Assembly (NCBI RefSeq): GCF_051859125.1
Contig: NZ_JBHYGG010000112.1
Coordinates: forward strand, 1-64,000
Source of the DNA: Gemmata sp051859125
GTDB taxonomy: Bacteria > Planctomycetota > Planctomycetia > Gemmatales > Gemmataceae
Reading direction: 5' to 3'
DNA length: 64,000 nucleotides
Below are positions 1 through 8,751 of this stretch, piece by piece (positions within the stretch are counted from its first letter, which is position 1; every line of letters begins with the position of its first letter). A program made the translations under genes and the position numbers. Below the pieces are notes generated by a model. That model had not been told where the DNA came from and searched no databases. It saw only the letters and a list, made by a program, of their open reading frames with translations.

Positions 1-48
1 TAACCGATTAGAGGCTGCCACAACGACTTGCGGTTCACCAGACAGAGC

Positions 49-279
49 CTAGTCGTAGTCGTCGTCGCGGGGCGCGTACGTCCCGGCCAGGACCTGGGCG
101 ATCAGCCCGAGGTGACCGTCCACCTCGAACGCGGTGGGGCCGCCCGGGGCGTTGTCGGGCGGGGCGTGACCCGGGCTGGTCGCCGGCTCGTCCTCTGGGT
201 CCGGCGGCGGCCCACCTTGCCCACCGTCTGCGGCGGGAGGCGGGCCCACCTCGTCACGTTCAGGCTCGTTGTTCGTCAC
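49..279 (-). CDS. Small hypothetical protein, 76 aa, of a duplicated accessory unit
   Basis: I do not recognise this protein. It has an acidic, Pro-rich N-terminal half and a more ordered C-terminus (HLGLIAQVLAGTY) ending in Asp residues. The GTG start is preceded by a GAGGA ribosome binding site about 8 bases upstream. It follows the 250 aa gene at 563-1315 in the same direction, with 283 bp between them that hold a GC hairpin. A degraded homologue of its first 25 codons can be read near 19857 in the second repeat copy, where the frame diverges. This suggests a once-mobile or duplicated unit. It is probably expressed, but its function is unknown. Confidence 0.45.
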   Translation of the reverse strand: MTNNEPERDEVGPPPAADGGQGGPPPDPEDEPATSPGHAPPDNAPGGPTAFEVDGHLGLIAQVLAGTYAPRDDDYD

Positions 280-2243
280 GACGGTGTCCTCGCGGTTGAA
301 ATTCGGTCCCCGACCTCCCGCGAGTCGGGTGCCGCCCCTGCTCGCGGGATGGCCCCTCGCGGTGCGGGGGGTCGGGAGTCGCGGGCAAGGGCTCGCCGGT
401 CCAGGTCAAGACCGGCGTGTGTCGGGGCACGTGCGCCCCGGCCCGCAGCCGCCCGCGCACCGCCACCGCACCCGACGGGGTGCGGGGGTTTTGCCCCGAA
501 CGCGCCGGCCCCTTTCGGGGCCGGCCGCCGGTCGGGATCTCCACCTGGTACCGGGTCGGTCGTCACTCCCCGGCCGGGGGGCTGTTCGCGGGGACCATCA
601 GCCGCCGCCCGGTCGCCCGGTCGACGTCGCCGCTGTCCCACACCCGGACGGTGCTCCCGGCCGGGAGGAAGGTGGTCGCCGTCCCGCCACCGCCGCCGGT
701 CCGGTTGCCGGCGTCCGCGGTCAGGACCACCCACTCGTCCTGACAGTCCGGCCCGCCGAGCCTCAGCTTCTTGGCCGGGGACGGGGTCCCCCCGAGCTCG
801 ACGAGCACGTCCTCACCGCCGCTGGCGACCACCTCCGCGATCATCAGGGCGCTCGTCACGGCGGCGCCGACGCCGCCGGTCGTTCCGGCCAGCGGGGTGG
901 TGAGGGTCGCGTCCGTGTAGCCGCCGCCGAGGCTCGCGATCAGCTGGCGCGCCAGCTGCCGCTGGTGGCGCTCGTCGGACCGCGCGGTCCGGCCCTCGTA
1001 GGGCTTGCGCTTCCACACGGTCCAGAGGGCCCACTCCGCGACGTCCCGGGCGCCGGGGCCAGGCTCCTTGGGGGTCGCGGTGAAGACCCAGGGGACCCGG
1101 TCGGTGCCCACCTGCACCGCCGTGGGCTTCCACCCCATGAACAGGAGCTGGTTCGACGTCTCCACGGCGATCTCATAGACGCCGCGGGCGTTGTACCCGT
1201 CGTTGCCGAAGATCGCCAGTTGGCCGGCGCCGATCTGGATCGCGCCGCGGTGGACCGGCATCAGCACGGCGCCGATCCGATCGGCGAGGTCGTGCTTCTC
1301 ACTATCAAATGTCATTGGAGTGGTCTCTCGGTGGTAAGGTGCGTGCGTGGGCGCTCGCGCTCCGGAACGACCGGGGCGCGGACGGCTACGCCTGGCTGAC
1401 CCGTGCCGACCGCGGTGCGGTACGTGCCGACCCGCGGTCCCTTCTCGCAACTCCATCACGGGCGGTGTCCCCGGTCCCGCCCCTCGGTGCGCCTGTGGCG
1501 CAAGGTGATCGCCAGCCCGGCCCGCAGGCCCCGGCCGCTCGGCGGCACTCGTCACCGCCTCCGTCGTGTTGTCCCTGCTGCCCCGGCGGAGGCGGCCGGA
1601 ACTCACCCGCGGCGGTGCGGAGTGGCCGGCGGAGGGCGGACCGCGGGCGGCCCCGTGGCGCCCACAACGGTCGCGTCCGATCGAATCGAGCGGGTGCGAG
1701 CACCCAGCGCGGACGTGCCGCGGGGCCCGCCGGGGGCGTGCGTTGACGTGTGACGCGCGCGAACGGGTGCCGTGCGGGAAGGCGCTGGCGGAGGTGTCAA
1801 CGCTCATGGGCTCCTCGCGGTGTGGACTCGGGTGTCATTCCGGCACCATATTCATCGGCCAATGCCCCGGTGATTTGGGAAATTTGTTCGGAATTTTTAA
1901 AGCTTGAGACGGTCGCCCGGGTCGCCAAGCCCCTGAGCTGCTGACGGGACTTATTCGTTCGGCACCGGACCACCGGGGCCACCGTGAACGGTTTTCCCGC
2001 CGACGGGGCGGTCTCGTGACCGGCAGGGCCGCACGCCCCAGGGGTCCGTGTCGCGCGGCCGCCCGGTCGGGTGAGCGCCCGGCCCGATCGGCAACGGGCC
2101 CGGACTGACTGGGTGTGCGGGGTCGCCGGACGGGACGCGTGCGGCCCTTCCGGCGCCCGAAGCGGTTGGGGGAATCACGTGCGGCAGGTGGTCCCAGACG
2201 ACGCCGCCCCGGCCGGGCTGGAACCCGCCGGGGCGGTCTGTGG
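180..2243. repeat. Mosaic repeat, copy A (about 2 kb)
   Basis: By eye this stretch aligns with 19740-20875. Matching blocks are about 180-858, 1411-1580 and 1985-2243. The blocks 858-1411 and 1585-1985 are missing from copy B. Identity is high but includes small indels that change reading frames. The stretch 1316-2251 holds no convincing gene: its open frames are not conserved between copies, so the similarity there is at DNA level only. Confidence 0.6.
563..1315 (-). CDS. Hypothetical protein, 250 aa
   Basis: The family was not recognised. The ATG at 1315 opens the protein MTFDSEKHDLADRIG; the longer open frame upstream is low-complexity Arg/Pro shadow coding and is not used. The middle contains ordered sequence (NARGVYEIAVETSNQLLFMGWK, about residues 45-66), then a WxxxTVWKRKPYEGR stretch and a Gly/Thr-rich region. 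The C-terminus has alternating beta-like segments (DEWVVLTADAGNR). There is no signal peptide or membrane segment. Codon use is that of a real high-GC gene. A truncated, frameshifted copy of the last ~90 codons is at 20160-20432. The gene may belong to a mobile element because it lies next to integrase relics. Confidence 0.5.
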   Translation of the reverse strand: MTFDSEKHDLADRIGAVLMPVHRGAIQIGAGQLAIFGNDGYNARGVYEIAVETSNQLLFMGWKPTAVQVGTDRVPWVFTATPKEPGPGARDVAEWALWTVWKRKPYEGRTARSDERHQRQLARQLIASLGGGYTDATLTTPLAGTTGGVGAAVTSALMIAEVVASGGEDVLVELGGTPSPAKKLRLGGPDCQDEWVVLTADAGNRTGGGGGTATTFLPAGSTVRVWDSGDVDRATGRRLMVPANSPPAGE

Positions 2244-2432
2244 GATGGCTTCACGGCCGATCTAATCATGGCTAGAATTGCACGCTGAATCGGCCCGGGA
2301 TGCGTGGGCCAGGCCGCGATGACACGGGCGAGATCGGGGTCAGAATCCGTGACTGCACCCGGCACGACACGGGGAGCCGACGGGGCTTCGGATGTGCCTA
2401 AATCGCAGACGGTTTCTACATATGTTTGCACA

Positions 2433-2477
2433 ATTTCGCAAAGCGGGGGTCGTGAGTTCAAATCTCACAGGCGGCTC
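2433..2477 (+). other. tRNA 3' half inside the integrase relic (att-like)
   Basis: The T-arm is clear: stem GTGAG, loop TTCAAAT, stem CTCAC. It is followed by AGGCGGC as the 3' acceptor strand. An anticodon-loop-like TTTCGCA precedes it, but no matching 5' half with D-arm is present. It is antisense to the relic integrase frame, as is usual for integrases whose att site is a tRNA gene. The tRNA identity is uncertain. Confidence 0.6.
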
Positions 2478-2616
2478 TCCCCTCGATCGCTCCCGATCGC
2501 CCTCAGAAGTCTCCAAGTTTTGAGATTGCAAGGCGTTCGGACGAGTGGCCCCGCCGTTCGCCGACGCCTCGTGATCCTCACGAATCCTCAACTGTCCCCG
2601 CCCGTCGCCGGATTCT

Positions 2617-2648
2617 ACTGCGCCCGGCACTGCGCCCGAACTGCGCCC
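2617..2648. repeat. Tandem ACTGCGCCC repeats, candidate integrase arm-type sites
   Basis: Three copies of ACTGCGCCC start at 2617, 2629 and 2640. They are the complement of GGGCGCAGT. The same motif, as two copies of GGGCGTAGTG 12 bp apart, lies at both ends of the 15.7 kb element (23631 and 39028). Confidence 0.5.
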
Positions 2649-2888
2649 GTTGGGCGGTCCGGGCGGCTCGGAGCCGTCGGTTCCGGTCCGCGCGAGGACC
2701 GCGGACTCCTTCCCCGGTGGCTCCCTCGTGGGGAGTTTGTTGACGACCGCGCCCAGGTCGAACAGCCGGGTGCGGGCGTACCGGGCCGCGGTCAGTTTCG
2801 GGTCGGAGTGCCGCGCCAGGGTCATCGCCTGCTTCAGGTCGGCCCCGGTGCGGAGCACGTCCGAGATGTAGCAGTTCCGCAGCGCGTG

Positions 2889-3266
2889 GACGTCGCGGAC
2901 CAGGCCGAGGCGGCGGAGTGGGCGCGGCGGTTCGGGGTGGCGGACCGGGTCGCGTTCGTCCGCGGCGACGCCGCCGACGCCTGTGGCCGGCTGACCGGGG
3001 CGTTCGACGTGGCGTTCATCGACACGCTGCACGACGCGGCGAGCGTGGAACGCGACGTTGCGGCGGCGCTGCGGGTGCTGCGGCCCGGGGGGGTGCTGGC
3101 GTTCCACGACTACCCGGACCCGGCGTGGCCGGACGTGCGGCGGGTGGTCGACGCCCACGCCCGGGGGCTCGGGTGGCGGCGGGTCGCGCAGGCCGGGTTC
3201 GTGGGGGTGTTCCAAACCCGGAGGCCGGCACCCGCGCGGGACGCGGACCCCCCAGCACTTCGGTGA
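2889..3266 (+). pseudogene. C-terminal fragment of a class I SAM-dependent methyltransferase
   Basis: The frame encodes the second half of a Rossmann methyltransferase. FDVAFID is the acidic strand 4 and post-motif, VLRPGGVLAFHDY is the classic strand 5 motif, and a C-terminal strand ends in GVFQT. The SAM-binding GxGxG half is missing. At about 2889 the reading changes abruptly into the antisense of an integrase C-terminus, so the gene was cut by rearrangement. The acceptor substrate cannot be inferred. Confidence 0.7.
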
Positions 3267-3394
3267 GGGCCGGTCCGCCGAGCCCCGGTGAGACGGGCTG
3301 CACCTGTCGGGGAGCACCCCCCGGCGACCCGCCGCCTGGAATTGGCCGGCACCGACGGGAACCTGGTCGAACCTGACACCGCACAGCCGGTGCC

Positions 3395-3821
3395 GGCCGC
3401 CCGGGGCCCAGGAGCACCGGAGCGCCGCGGGGTCGCGCTCGCCGCGGAACTACCGGTCGAGCACCCGCTCGAACACGCACCCGGCAGGGGGCACGCTCGC
3501 GCACAGGGTCGCGGACGACCGCAGCATGATGTCGTCGAGCGGACCGAACCCCGCGCGCGCCGGCGCCCCGCCCGGCACCGCCGCGGCGGCCCCGGCGCAC
3601 GCCACCAGACGGGGGCCGAGGACCGGGTGGGCGGGGTACGCCCCGGCCTCCGCCCGGCTCGTGATCGCGTACGGCTTGGCCACCGGGCCGGACTTGAGTT
3701 TGGTGATCTGCGGGAAGACGAACCACACCCAGGGCGACTGCTTCGCCCCGCCGCGGGTCTCGGCGAGCGCCCGGTCATCGATTCATTCCTGCAGCGCGGC
3801 GAAGCGGTTCAGGTCGTGCGG
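3395..3821 (-). pseudogene. DUF1810 family protein, inactivated by two nonsense codons
   Basis: One continuous frame encodes the DUF1810 (YbiA-neighbour, calpastatin-like) fold: PHDLNRFAALQE, then a TGA at 3783-3785, then SPWVWFVFPQITKLKSGP, AYPAHPVLGPRL, GPLDDIMLRSSATL and VFERVLDR. A TAG follows where the family has the Tyr of RYF, and then FRGERDP. The two stops lie in an otherwise well conserved frame with no frameshift, so the loss looks recent. No start codon with a ribosome binding site was found. Confidence 0.75.
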
Positions 3822-4091
3822 GGCCCTCGCACCGAATTGGTCGGCCACGGCTTCCTCGGCCGGCGTGGGGCGGAGGAGTGCGGGGGGTGGGTGTCGCACC
3901 CACGGCTCCGGGGGATTAGCCCGGCGAGTTGACTGTCTACTCCACCCCCGCACGGGCATTGTACCGGCCGGGGCGTACCGGCGGGGGAAAACCCGCCGCT
4001 GACCCCTGCCACTGTCACCGCACGTCCGCTCCGCTCGCGCCCTGTCGGGGTGCGCCGCGGCCGCCTGCGCGGCACCGGCGGCGCGACGCCC

Positions 4092-4394
4092 TCACTTCCG
4101 GTCGACCGCCCGGTAGTACGTCAGGTCGACGACCGCCTCGCCGGCCTTCAGCGTGACCGGCCCCGGGTCGCCGTGCTCCTCGGCGAGCCGCTGGCGGAGC
4201 ACCTGGGCCAGGATCCGGCGGGTCGGGACGGTGCGGGCGTCCCGCCTGTCAGCCCACGCGGTGATGTCGTCGGCGCCCCACCCCGGGCCGACGGTCCACC
4301 CCTCGCCGGCGAGGTACGCCCGCCACGCCTCGGCGTCGGAACTCGTGGCGATGTGCGAGATGACCAGGCGGATGGCGTCGTACGGCTGCTTCAC
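4092..4394 (-). CDS. Hypothetical protein, 100 aa
   Basis: The family was not recognised. A GTG start gives VKQPYDAIRLVISHIATSS; the sequence further upstream in frame is low-complexity and was excluded. The protein is a small soluble alpha/beta type with a C-terminal VVDLTYYRAVDRK. It stands alone between the DUF1810 pseudogene and the MFS gene, about 230 bp beyond the end of the latter. It could be the last gene of that operon or independent. Confidence 0.5.
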   Translation of the reverse strand: MKQPYDAIRLVISHIATSSDAEAWRAYLAGEGWTVGPGWGADDITAWADRRDARTVPTRRILAQVLRQRLAEEHGDPGPVTLKAGEAVVDLTYYRAVDRK

Positions 4395-4621
4395 GTCGGT
4401 GCCCTCACCGGGTCGCCGGCGGCGCGCCGGTCCGGCACCGCCGCGGCCGCCCCGCCCGGGACTGAGGATGATACCGGCGGCACGCGCGCCCGCCCACGAC
4501 CGCTCCCGACCCGGGCGACTTGAACCGCGCCCCGACAAGCCCTCCGAACTGGCGGCGCCGAATCGTCGACCGCGACGAGCAGCCGGGGCCGGGACGCGAG
4601 ACGCGCCCTCGCGGGCCGCGC

Positions 4622-5911
4622 TCAGGGCGCCGCTGCGGCCGGCGGCGAGGCGACCGCCCCGCCGAGCGGCCGCGAGGCGTCGAGGAACAGGCCGAGCAGA
4701 GCCGCGGCGGCGTAGCACAGGGCGCACAGGGCGAACGCCCCCTCCCACCCCCCGGCCCGGCTGGCCGCCCCGAGCAGCAGCGGGGAGGCGGCCGCCCCGA
4801 GGTTCGCCAGCATGTTCCCGAACCCGACCGCCGCCCCGGCGTTCGAGCCGGCGACGTCCTGGGCGTAGGCCCACACCGAGGGGAGCGCCATGTCGACGCA
4901 CAGGGACGTGACCGCCAGTGCCGCCACGACGACCCGGAGCCCGGGGGACGTACTCGCCGCCGCGCACGCGAGGGCGCACACCGCCGCCGCCGCCGAGAGC
5001 GGCGCGCTCCGCCCCCACCGCGGCCCCAGGCGCCTGCGGACGGCGTCGGTCAGGAAGCCGCCGACGAGCATCCCCGCGCACCCGGCGAGCAGGACCCCCG
5101 TCTGGATGGTGGCCCGGGGGCCGATCTCGACGCCCGCGTCCCGGAGGTACGACGGGAGCAGCGTCACCAGGAGGACCCACGAGACGTTGACGCAGAACTG
5201 GAGCGCCCCGAAGTGCCACATTCCCCGGTTGCCGCCGACCAGCCGCAGCACCTGCCGGAACGAGACCGGCGGGACCGGCGCGGGCGGCGGGCCGGGCCCC
5301 GGGCCCGCCGGCGGCCGGTCGCGGACGACCGCCCAGAACAGCAGCGCGACCCCGAGGCCGCACGCGCCGTACAGCACGAACACCCCGCGCCAGTTCACCC
5401 CGGACTCGCCGGCCGCCGCCCCCGCCACGCCCGCCCCGACCAGCGCCCTCCCGAGCGCCGTCGTCAGCGCGGGGGCGAACGCGCCGCCGACGCGGCCGCC
5501 GAAGATCACGATCGCGTTGAACCGCCCCCGCTCCCCGGGCCGCGCCCACCGCTCCACGAGCACCGCTGCCGCCGGGTACGCGCCGGCCTCACTCAACCCG
5601 AGGAGGAGCCGGAAGGAGAGCAGCGAGCCGAACGACCACGCCAGCCCCGTCAGGGCGGTCACCGCCGACCACGCCACGATGGACGCGGTCAGCACGAGCC
5701 GGGGGCCGAACCGGTCGGCGAGCGCCCCGACGGGGATCTGGAACAGCGCGTAGGTGAGGAAGAACGCCGAGAGGACCACCTCCTTCTCGCGCGGGGCGAG
5801 GCCGAGGTCGGCCCGGATCGGGTCGGCGAGGATCGAGATGCACACCCGGTCGACGTAGAGCAGCAGGGCCGCCGCCGCGGTCACGCCGACGATGAGGTAG
5901 CGGTTCGGCAT
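4622..5911 (-). CDS. MFS transporter, anion:cation symporter (ACS) type
   Basis: This is a 429 aa inner-membrane transporter with about 12 hydrophobic helices. It starts at MPNRYLIVGVTAAAALLLYVDRV, and the D-R in helix 1 (YVDRV) is typical of the ACS family that imports hexuronates, galactonate, glucarate and related acids. Further family signatures are the loop after helix 2 (GALADRFGPR) and LLGLSEAGAYPAA in helix 4. A Gly/Pro-rich cytoplasmic loop separates the two halves (about residues 205-220). It is the last gene of the six-gene minus-strand operon, 46 bp after MlrC. This supports the uptake of a substrate that the enolase and MlrC act on. The substrate itself cannot be read from the sequence. 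Confidence 0.85.
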   Translation of the reverse strand: MPNRYLIVGVTAAAALLLYVDRVCISILADPIRADLGLAPREKEVVLSAFFLTYALFQIPVGALADRFGPRLVLTASIVAWSAVTALTGLAWSFGSLLSFRLLLGLSEAGAYPAAAVLVERWARPGERGRFNAIVIFGGRVGGAFAPALTTALGRALVGAGVAGAAAGESGVNWRGVFVLYGACGLGVALLFWAVVRDRPPAGPGPGPPPAPVPPVSFRQVLRLVGGNRGMWHFGALQFCVNVSWVLLVTLLPSYLRDAGVEIGPRATIQTGVLLAGCAGMLVGGFLTDAVRRRLGPRWGRSAPLSAAAAVCALACAAASTSPGLRVVVAALAVTSLCVDMALPSVWAYAQDVAGSNAGAAVGFGNMLANLGAAASPLLLGAASRAGGWEGAFALCALCYAAAALLGLFLDASRPLGGAVASPPAAAAP

Positions 5912-5957
5912 GGGGGGCGGTTGGCTCCGACGCGGGGCAGCGGGGCGGGCGACGCGG

Positions 5958-7472
5958 TCAGCGGGGCGAGTTGGTGTGCACACGCGGGACCAGGCCCGGG
6001 ATGTCGCGGTCCGCCGGGTAGTACGGCCGCGCCAGGTTCCGGTACGCCACCTTGCGCATGACGGCCGGCGTCGGCCCCGGCGTGTCGAGGACGAACGCGG
6101 CCCGGGACACGCCGGCGTAGGCCAGTCGGTAGTTCATCGGGTTCTTCACCACGACGAACTTGGCGTCCCGCGCGTGGAGGCCGACCGACTGGAACTGCTC
6201 GTCGGCCCAGTCGTAGGTCGCGTGCGTCGTCACCAGGACGTGGACGCCCCCGACGCTGAGGACGGCCGACGGGCCCATGTCGCCGTCCTGGCCCGACCAG
6301 ATGCCGCCGGTGTAGCGAAACGTGCCGCCGCTCAGGCGCGCGACGCGACCCGTGACGGTCAACGGCTGGCCCCAGCGCGGGTCGAGGCGGAAGCCGAGCG
6401 TCAGCGTGACCTCTTGCCCCACGCCGGCGCGGTGGCACCGTGCGGCGGCCTCGGGATCGACGACCGGGACCAGCGTCGGCACGCCGACCTTGGCGTCGAG
6501 CAGCGCCCGGAGCGCGTGGACGCTGTCCCCGGCGGCCCCGCCGCCGCAGCAGTCGGCGGTCTCGACGAGCAGTACCGGGCCGCCGTCAACGGCCAGCCCG
6601 CGTGCGATTGCTTCGGCCGGCGAGTGGATCGGCGGGTCGAGGTCGAAGCGACGCTCCCAGTACCGGCGCGCGATTTCGGTTGCGAGCGCGACGGCCGTGT
6701 CGGGGTCGCCGTCGGTGACGACGAGGCCGCCGCCGCCCATGTCCGGAAGGTCGAGGTAGGGGTGAACGAGGAAGGCACTGGTCGAGACGACGCCGCCCTC
6801 CCCCTCCAGCGACTTCGCGAAGCGCATCACATCCGCGAACGGCCCCGGCCCCTCGGTGTGGCCGTGAACGCCACTGACGAGGACCGGCACCTTCGCCAGC
6901 GCCATCGCCGGACGGATCTTACCTTCGACCGTGTCAAGCAGGAGCCGGGCGCCGCGCCGGCCGGTCGTGAGCGCGTCGCGGTGCGGGTACGTCTCCCAGG
7001 CGACGAGTGCGTCGGCGCTGCGGACCATGCTCTCGGTGACGTGGGCGTGCAGGTCGAGCGTGGCCACAACCGGCACGCCCGGCCCGACGCGCGCCCGCAC
7101 CGATTGCAGCAGGTCGCCTTCGAGGTCGCCGAGCCCTTCGACGGCCGCCGAGCCGTGCAGCGCGAGCAGAACCCCGCCGACCGGCACCGCCGCGGTGAGG
7201 CGGTCGAGCAACTCGGACTTCAGCACGCGGTAACAGTCGGCCGTCACCGGGCCGCCGGGGCAGGCGCTGGCGACCAGCAGCGGCGCGACGCCGTACCGCC
7301 GCTCGCGGAGCACTTCTAACATGCCCGCGACCGCGCCACTCGGGTTCTCGAAAATCTGCGGGCCGCGCGTCAGCTCCTGGCGGGCGAAGCACTCCAGGTC
7401 CGTCGGGGTGCCCCCGAGGTGGTTGCACTCGGTGAAGATCGAGCCGACGGCGACGGGGGGTGCGGCGGTCAT
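5958..7472 (-). CDS. mlrC: MlrC / M81 family metallopeptidase
   Basis: The 504 aa protein matches the MlrC family: an N-terminal DUF1485-type domain (FTECNHLGG, then ALHGSAAVEGLGDLEGDLL, ATLDLHAHVT and ETYPHRD) and a C-terminal MlrC domain (ETADCCGGGAAGDS, GQEVTLTLGF). The family name comes from the microcystin-degradation protein, but most members sit in catabolic clusters and may hydrolyse cyclic or amide compounds. Likely metal ligands are the Glu, Asp and His of the TECNH, LDLHAH and ETYPHRD motifs. Its ATG overlaps the stop of the upstream enolase gene (ATGA), so translation is probably coupled. It most likely acts in the same pathway as that enzyme. Confidence 0.85.
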   Translation of the reverse strand: MTAAPPVAVGSIFTECNHLGGTPTDLECFARQELTRGPQIFENPSGAVAGMLEVLRERRYGVAPLLVASACPGGPVTADCYRVLKSELLDRLTAAVPVGGVLLALHGSAAVEGLGDLEGDLLQSVRARVGPGVPVVATLDLHAHVTESMVRSADALVAWETYPHRDALTTGRRGARLLLDTVEGKIRPAMALAKVPVLVSGVHGHTEGPGPFADVMRFAKSLEGEGGVVSTSAFLVHPYLDLPDMGGGGLVVTDGDPDTAVALATEIARRYWERRFDLDPPIHSPAEAIARGLAVDGGPVLLVETADCCGGGAAGDSVHALRALLDAKVGVPTLVPVVDPEAAARCHRAGVGQEVTLTLGFRLDPRWGQPLTVTGRVARLSGGTFRYTGGIWSGQDGDMGPSAVLSVGGVHVLVTTHATYDWADEQFQSVGLHARDAKFVVVKNPMNYRLAYAGVSRAAFVLDTPGPTPAVMRKVAYRNLARPYYPADRDIPGLVPRVHTNSPR

Positions 7473-8701
7473 ATTGTCCCTTCCGCCAGGCACGGCGCGT
7501 CTTGTTGGCGCGCCGCCTTGGGCCCGGGCTTGCGCTCCGGAACCGGCGGATCGACGAAGACCATGTCGGAGTAGTTCCCCGCCGGGATCGCGAACGGGTC
7601 GGCGAGCCGGTAGCGGTCGATCGTCTTTTCGTTGAGCGTGATGCCCAGGCCCGGGCGGTCGCCCAGTTGCAGCATCCCGTCGCGGATCGCGAGCGGCTCG
7701 GTCAGCAGGTCCTCGATGAACGGGTTGCCGGTCTGATCGACCTCGACGGTCAGCCCGTTCGGCACCGCGGCGAGCACGTGGGCGTTGGCGACGACGGCGA
7801 CGGCGTCGCTCCAGGTGTGCGGCGCGAACGCCAGGCCGGCGTCGGCGGCCGCCATCGCCGAGAGCCACGCCTCGGTGATGCCCCCGCAGCGGCTCGCGTC
7901 GGCCTGGAGGATGTCCACGGACCTGGTGCGGATGAGTTCGCGGAAGCCGGGCACTCCGAACTCGTTCTCCCCCGCCGCGAGGCGGACCCCGGCGGTGCCG
8001 CGGAGCGCCGCGTACGAGTCGAGGTCCTCGGGTTCGAACGGCTCCTCGAACCAGAAGGCGCGGTTCTCCCGCAGCACCGCCGCCACGCCGCGGGCCTGGG
8101 CGACGCTGTACCGCATCGACCCGTCGGCCATGAAGTCGTTGTCCGGCCCGATGGCGCGGCGCACGGTTTGGATCGCGGCGGCGTCGTAGTCCTCGCCGCG
8201 GCCGAGCCGCATCTTCATCCGCCGGAACCCTCGCGCCAGGTGGCGCTCGGCCTCCTGGGCGAGTTCGGCCACGTCGTCCTTCCAGAGCAGGCTGCTCGCG
8301 TAGGCCGGCACGGCCGGCTTCCCGCCGCCGAGCAACTCGCGGACGGGCTTGCCGAGCGCCTGGCCGCGCAGGTCCCAGAACGCGGTGTCCAGCGCGCCGA
8401 GCGCGGAGTGCGCCGCCCCCTTGCGGCCGTACCAGCGCGTCAGCAGGTACATCTCCCGCCACAGGGTCTCGACGTCGCGCGGGTCGCGGCCGCGGAGCAT
8501 CTGCTCGAACTGCCCCTTGATGACGAGTGTGGCGAGCCCCGGGTGCGTGTAGACCGCGCCGGTGCCGACGTGCCCGGTGTCGGTGTGGACGCGGACCAGC
8601 GTCGTCAGCCGGGCCGTGCAGATCCCCCCGGCGTAGCGGAACCGCCGCTCGGGCGGGTACTCGAAGCGGAGGTTGATCACCTCGATGTGGTCGATTCGCA
8701 T
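7469..8701 (-). CDS. Mandelate racemase / muconate lactonizing enzyme family protein
   Basis: This is a 410 aa enolase-superfamily enzyme. The N-terminal capping domain is residues 1-130. The barrel carries KMRLG (Lys of the KxK/KxR pair), three metal ligands in MADGS, WFEEPFEP and AAGENE, then ILQADASRCGG and FAPHTW. The Asp and His of the last two motifs form the dyad of the mandelate racemase subgroup, which includes sugar-acid dehydratases. Acid-sugar dehydration is therefore the favoured role, inferred from the dyad and from the ACS-type importer in the operon. It is preceded by the lipoprotein gene (50 bp) and overlaps mlrC by 4 bp. A long C-terminal extension (PVPERKPGPKAARQQ) is unusual. 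Confidence 0.85.
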   Translation of the reverse strand: MRIDHIEVINLRFEYPPERRFRYAGGICTARLTTLVRVHTDTGHVGTGAVYTHPGLATLVIKGQFEQMLRGRDPRDVETLWREMYLLTRWYGRKGAAHSALGALDTAFWDLRGQALGKPVRELLGGGKPAVPAYASSLLWKDDVAELAQEAERHLARGFRRMKMRLGRGEDYDAAAIQTVRRAIGPDNDFMADGSMRYSVAQARGVAAVLRENRAFWFEEPFEPEDLDSYAALRGTAGVRLAAGENEFGVPGFRELIRTRSVDILQADASRCGGITEAWLSAMAAADAGLAFAPHTWSDAVAVVANAHVLAAVPNGLTVEVDQTGNPFIEDLLTEPLAIRDGMLQLGDRPGLGITLNEKTIDRYRLADPFAIPAGNYSDMVFVDPPVPERKPGPKAARQQDAPCLAEGTI

Positions 8702-8751
8702 GGTCGGTCGCGTCCGGGGAGAAAGATAGCGGCGGGTGGCCAGCGCGTTGC

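Larger units (their letters stand above)
2252..2890 (-). pseudogene. Relic of a tyrosine recombinase (C-terminal catalytic part, att site and tail)
   Basis: The minus strand encodes the end of a planctomycete-type phage integrase. HALRNC stands in place of the usual HALRHT box. It is followed by an LARHSDPKLTAARYAR segment that carries the catalytic His/Tyr region, and then AVPGAV. The frame runs through a tRNA 3' half at 2433-2477. After a frameshift comes a tail with VVPGAVT and AAWPTHPGPIQRAILAMI, which matches the tail at the left end of the 15.7 kb element. The N-terminal arm-binding and core-binding domains are absent. The break at about 2889 joins the relic to a methyltransferase fragment. 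Confidence 0.75.

Noticed and set aside
2304..3266. A complete 320 aa plus-strand gene
   Set aside because: Its first 195 codons are the antisense of the integrase relic and tRNA half. Only the part after about 2889 encodes a real (methyltransferase) fragment.
3395..3821. Stop-codon reassignment (UGA or UAG as sense)
   Set aside because: Two different stops occur inside one gene only, and all other genes in the window end normally. A pseudogene is the simple explanation.
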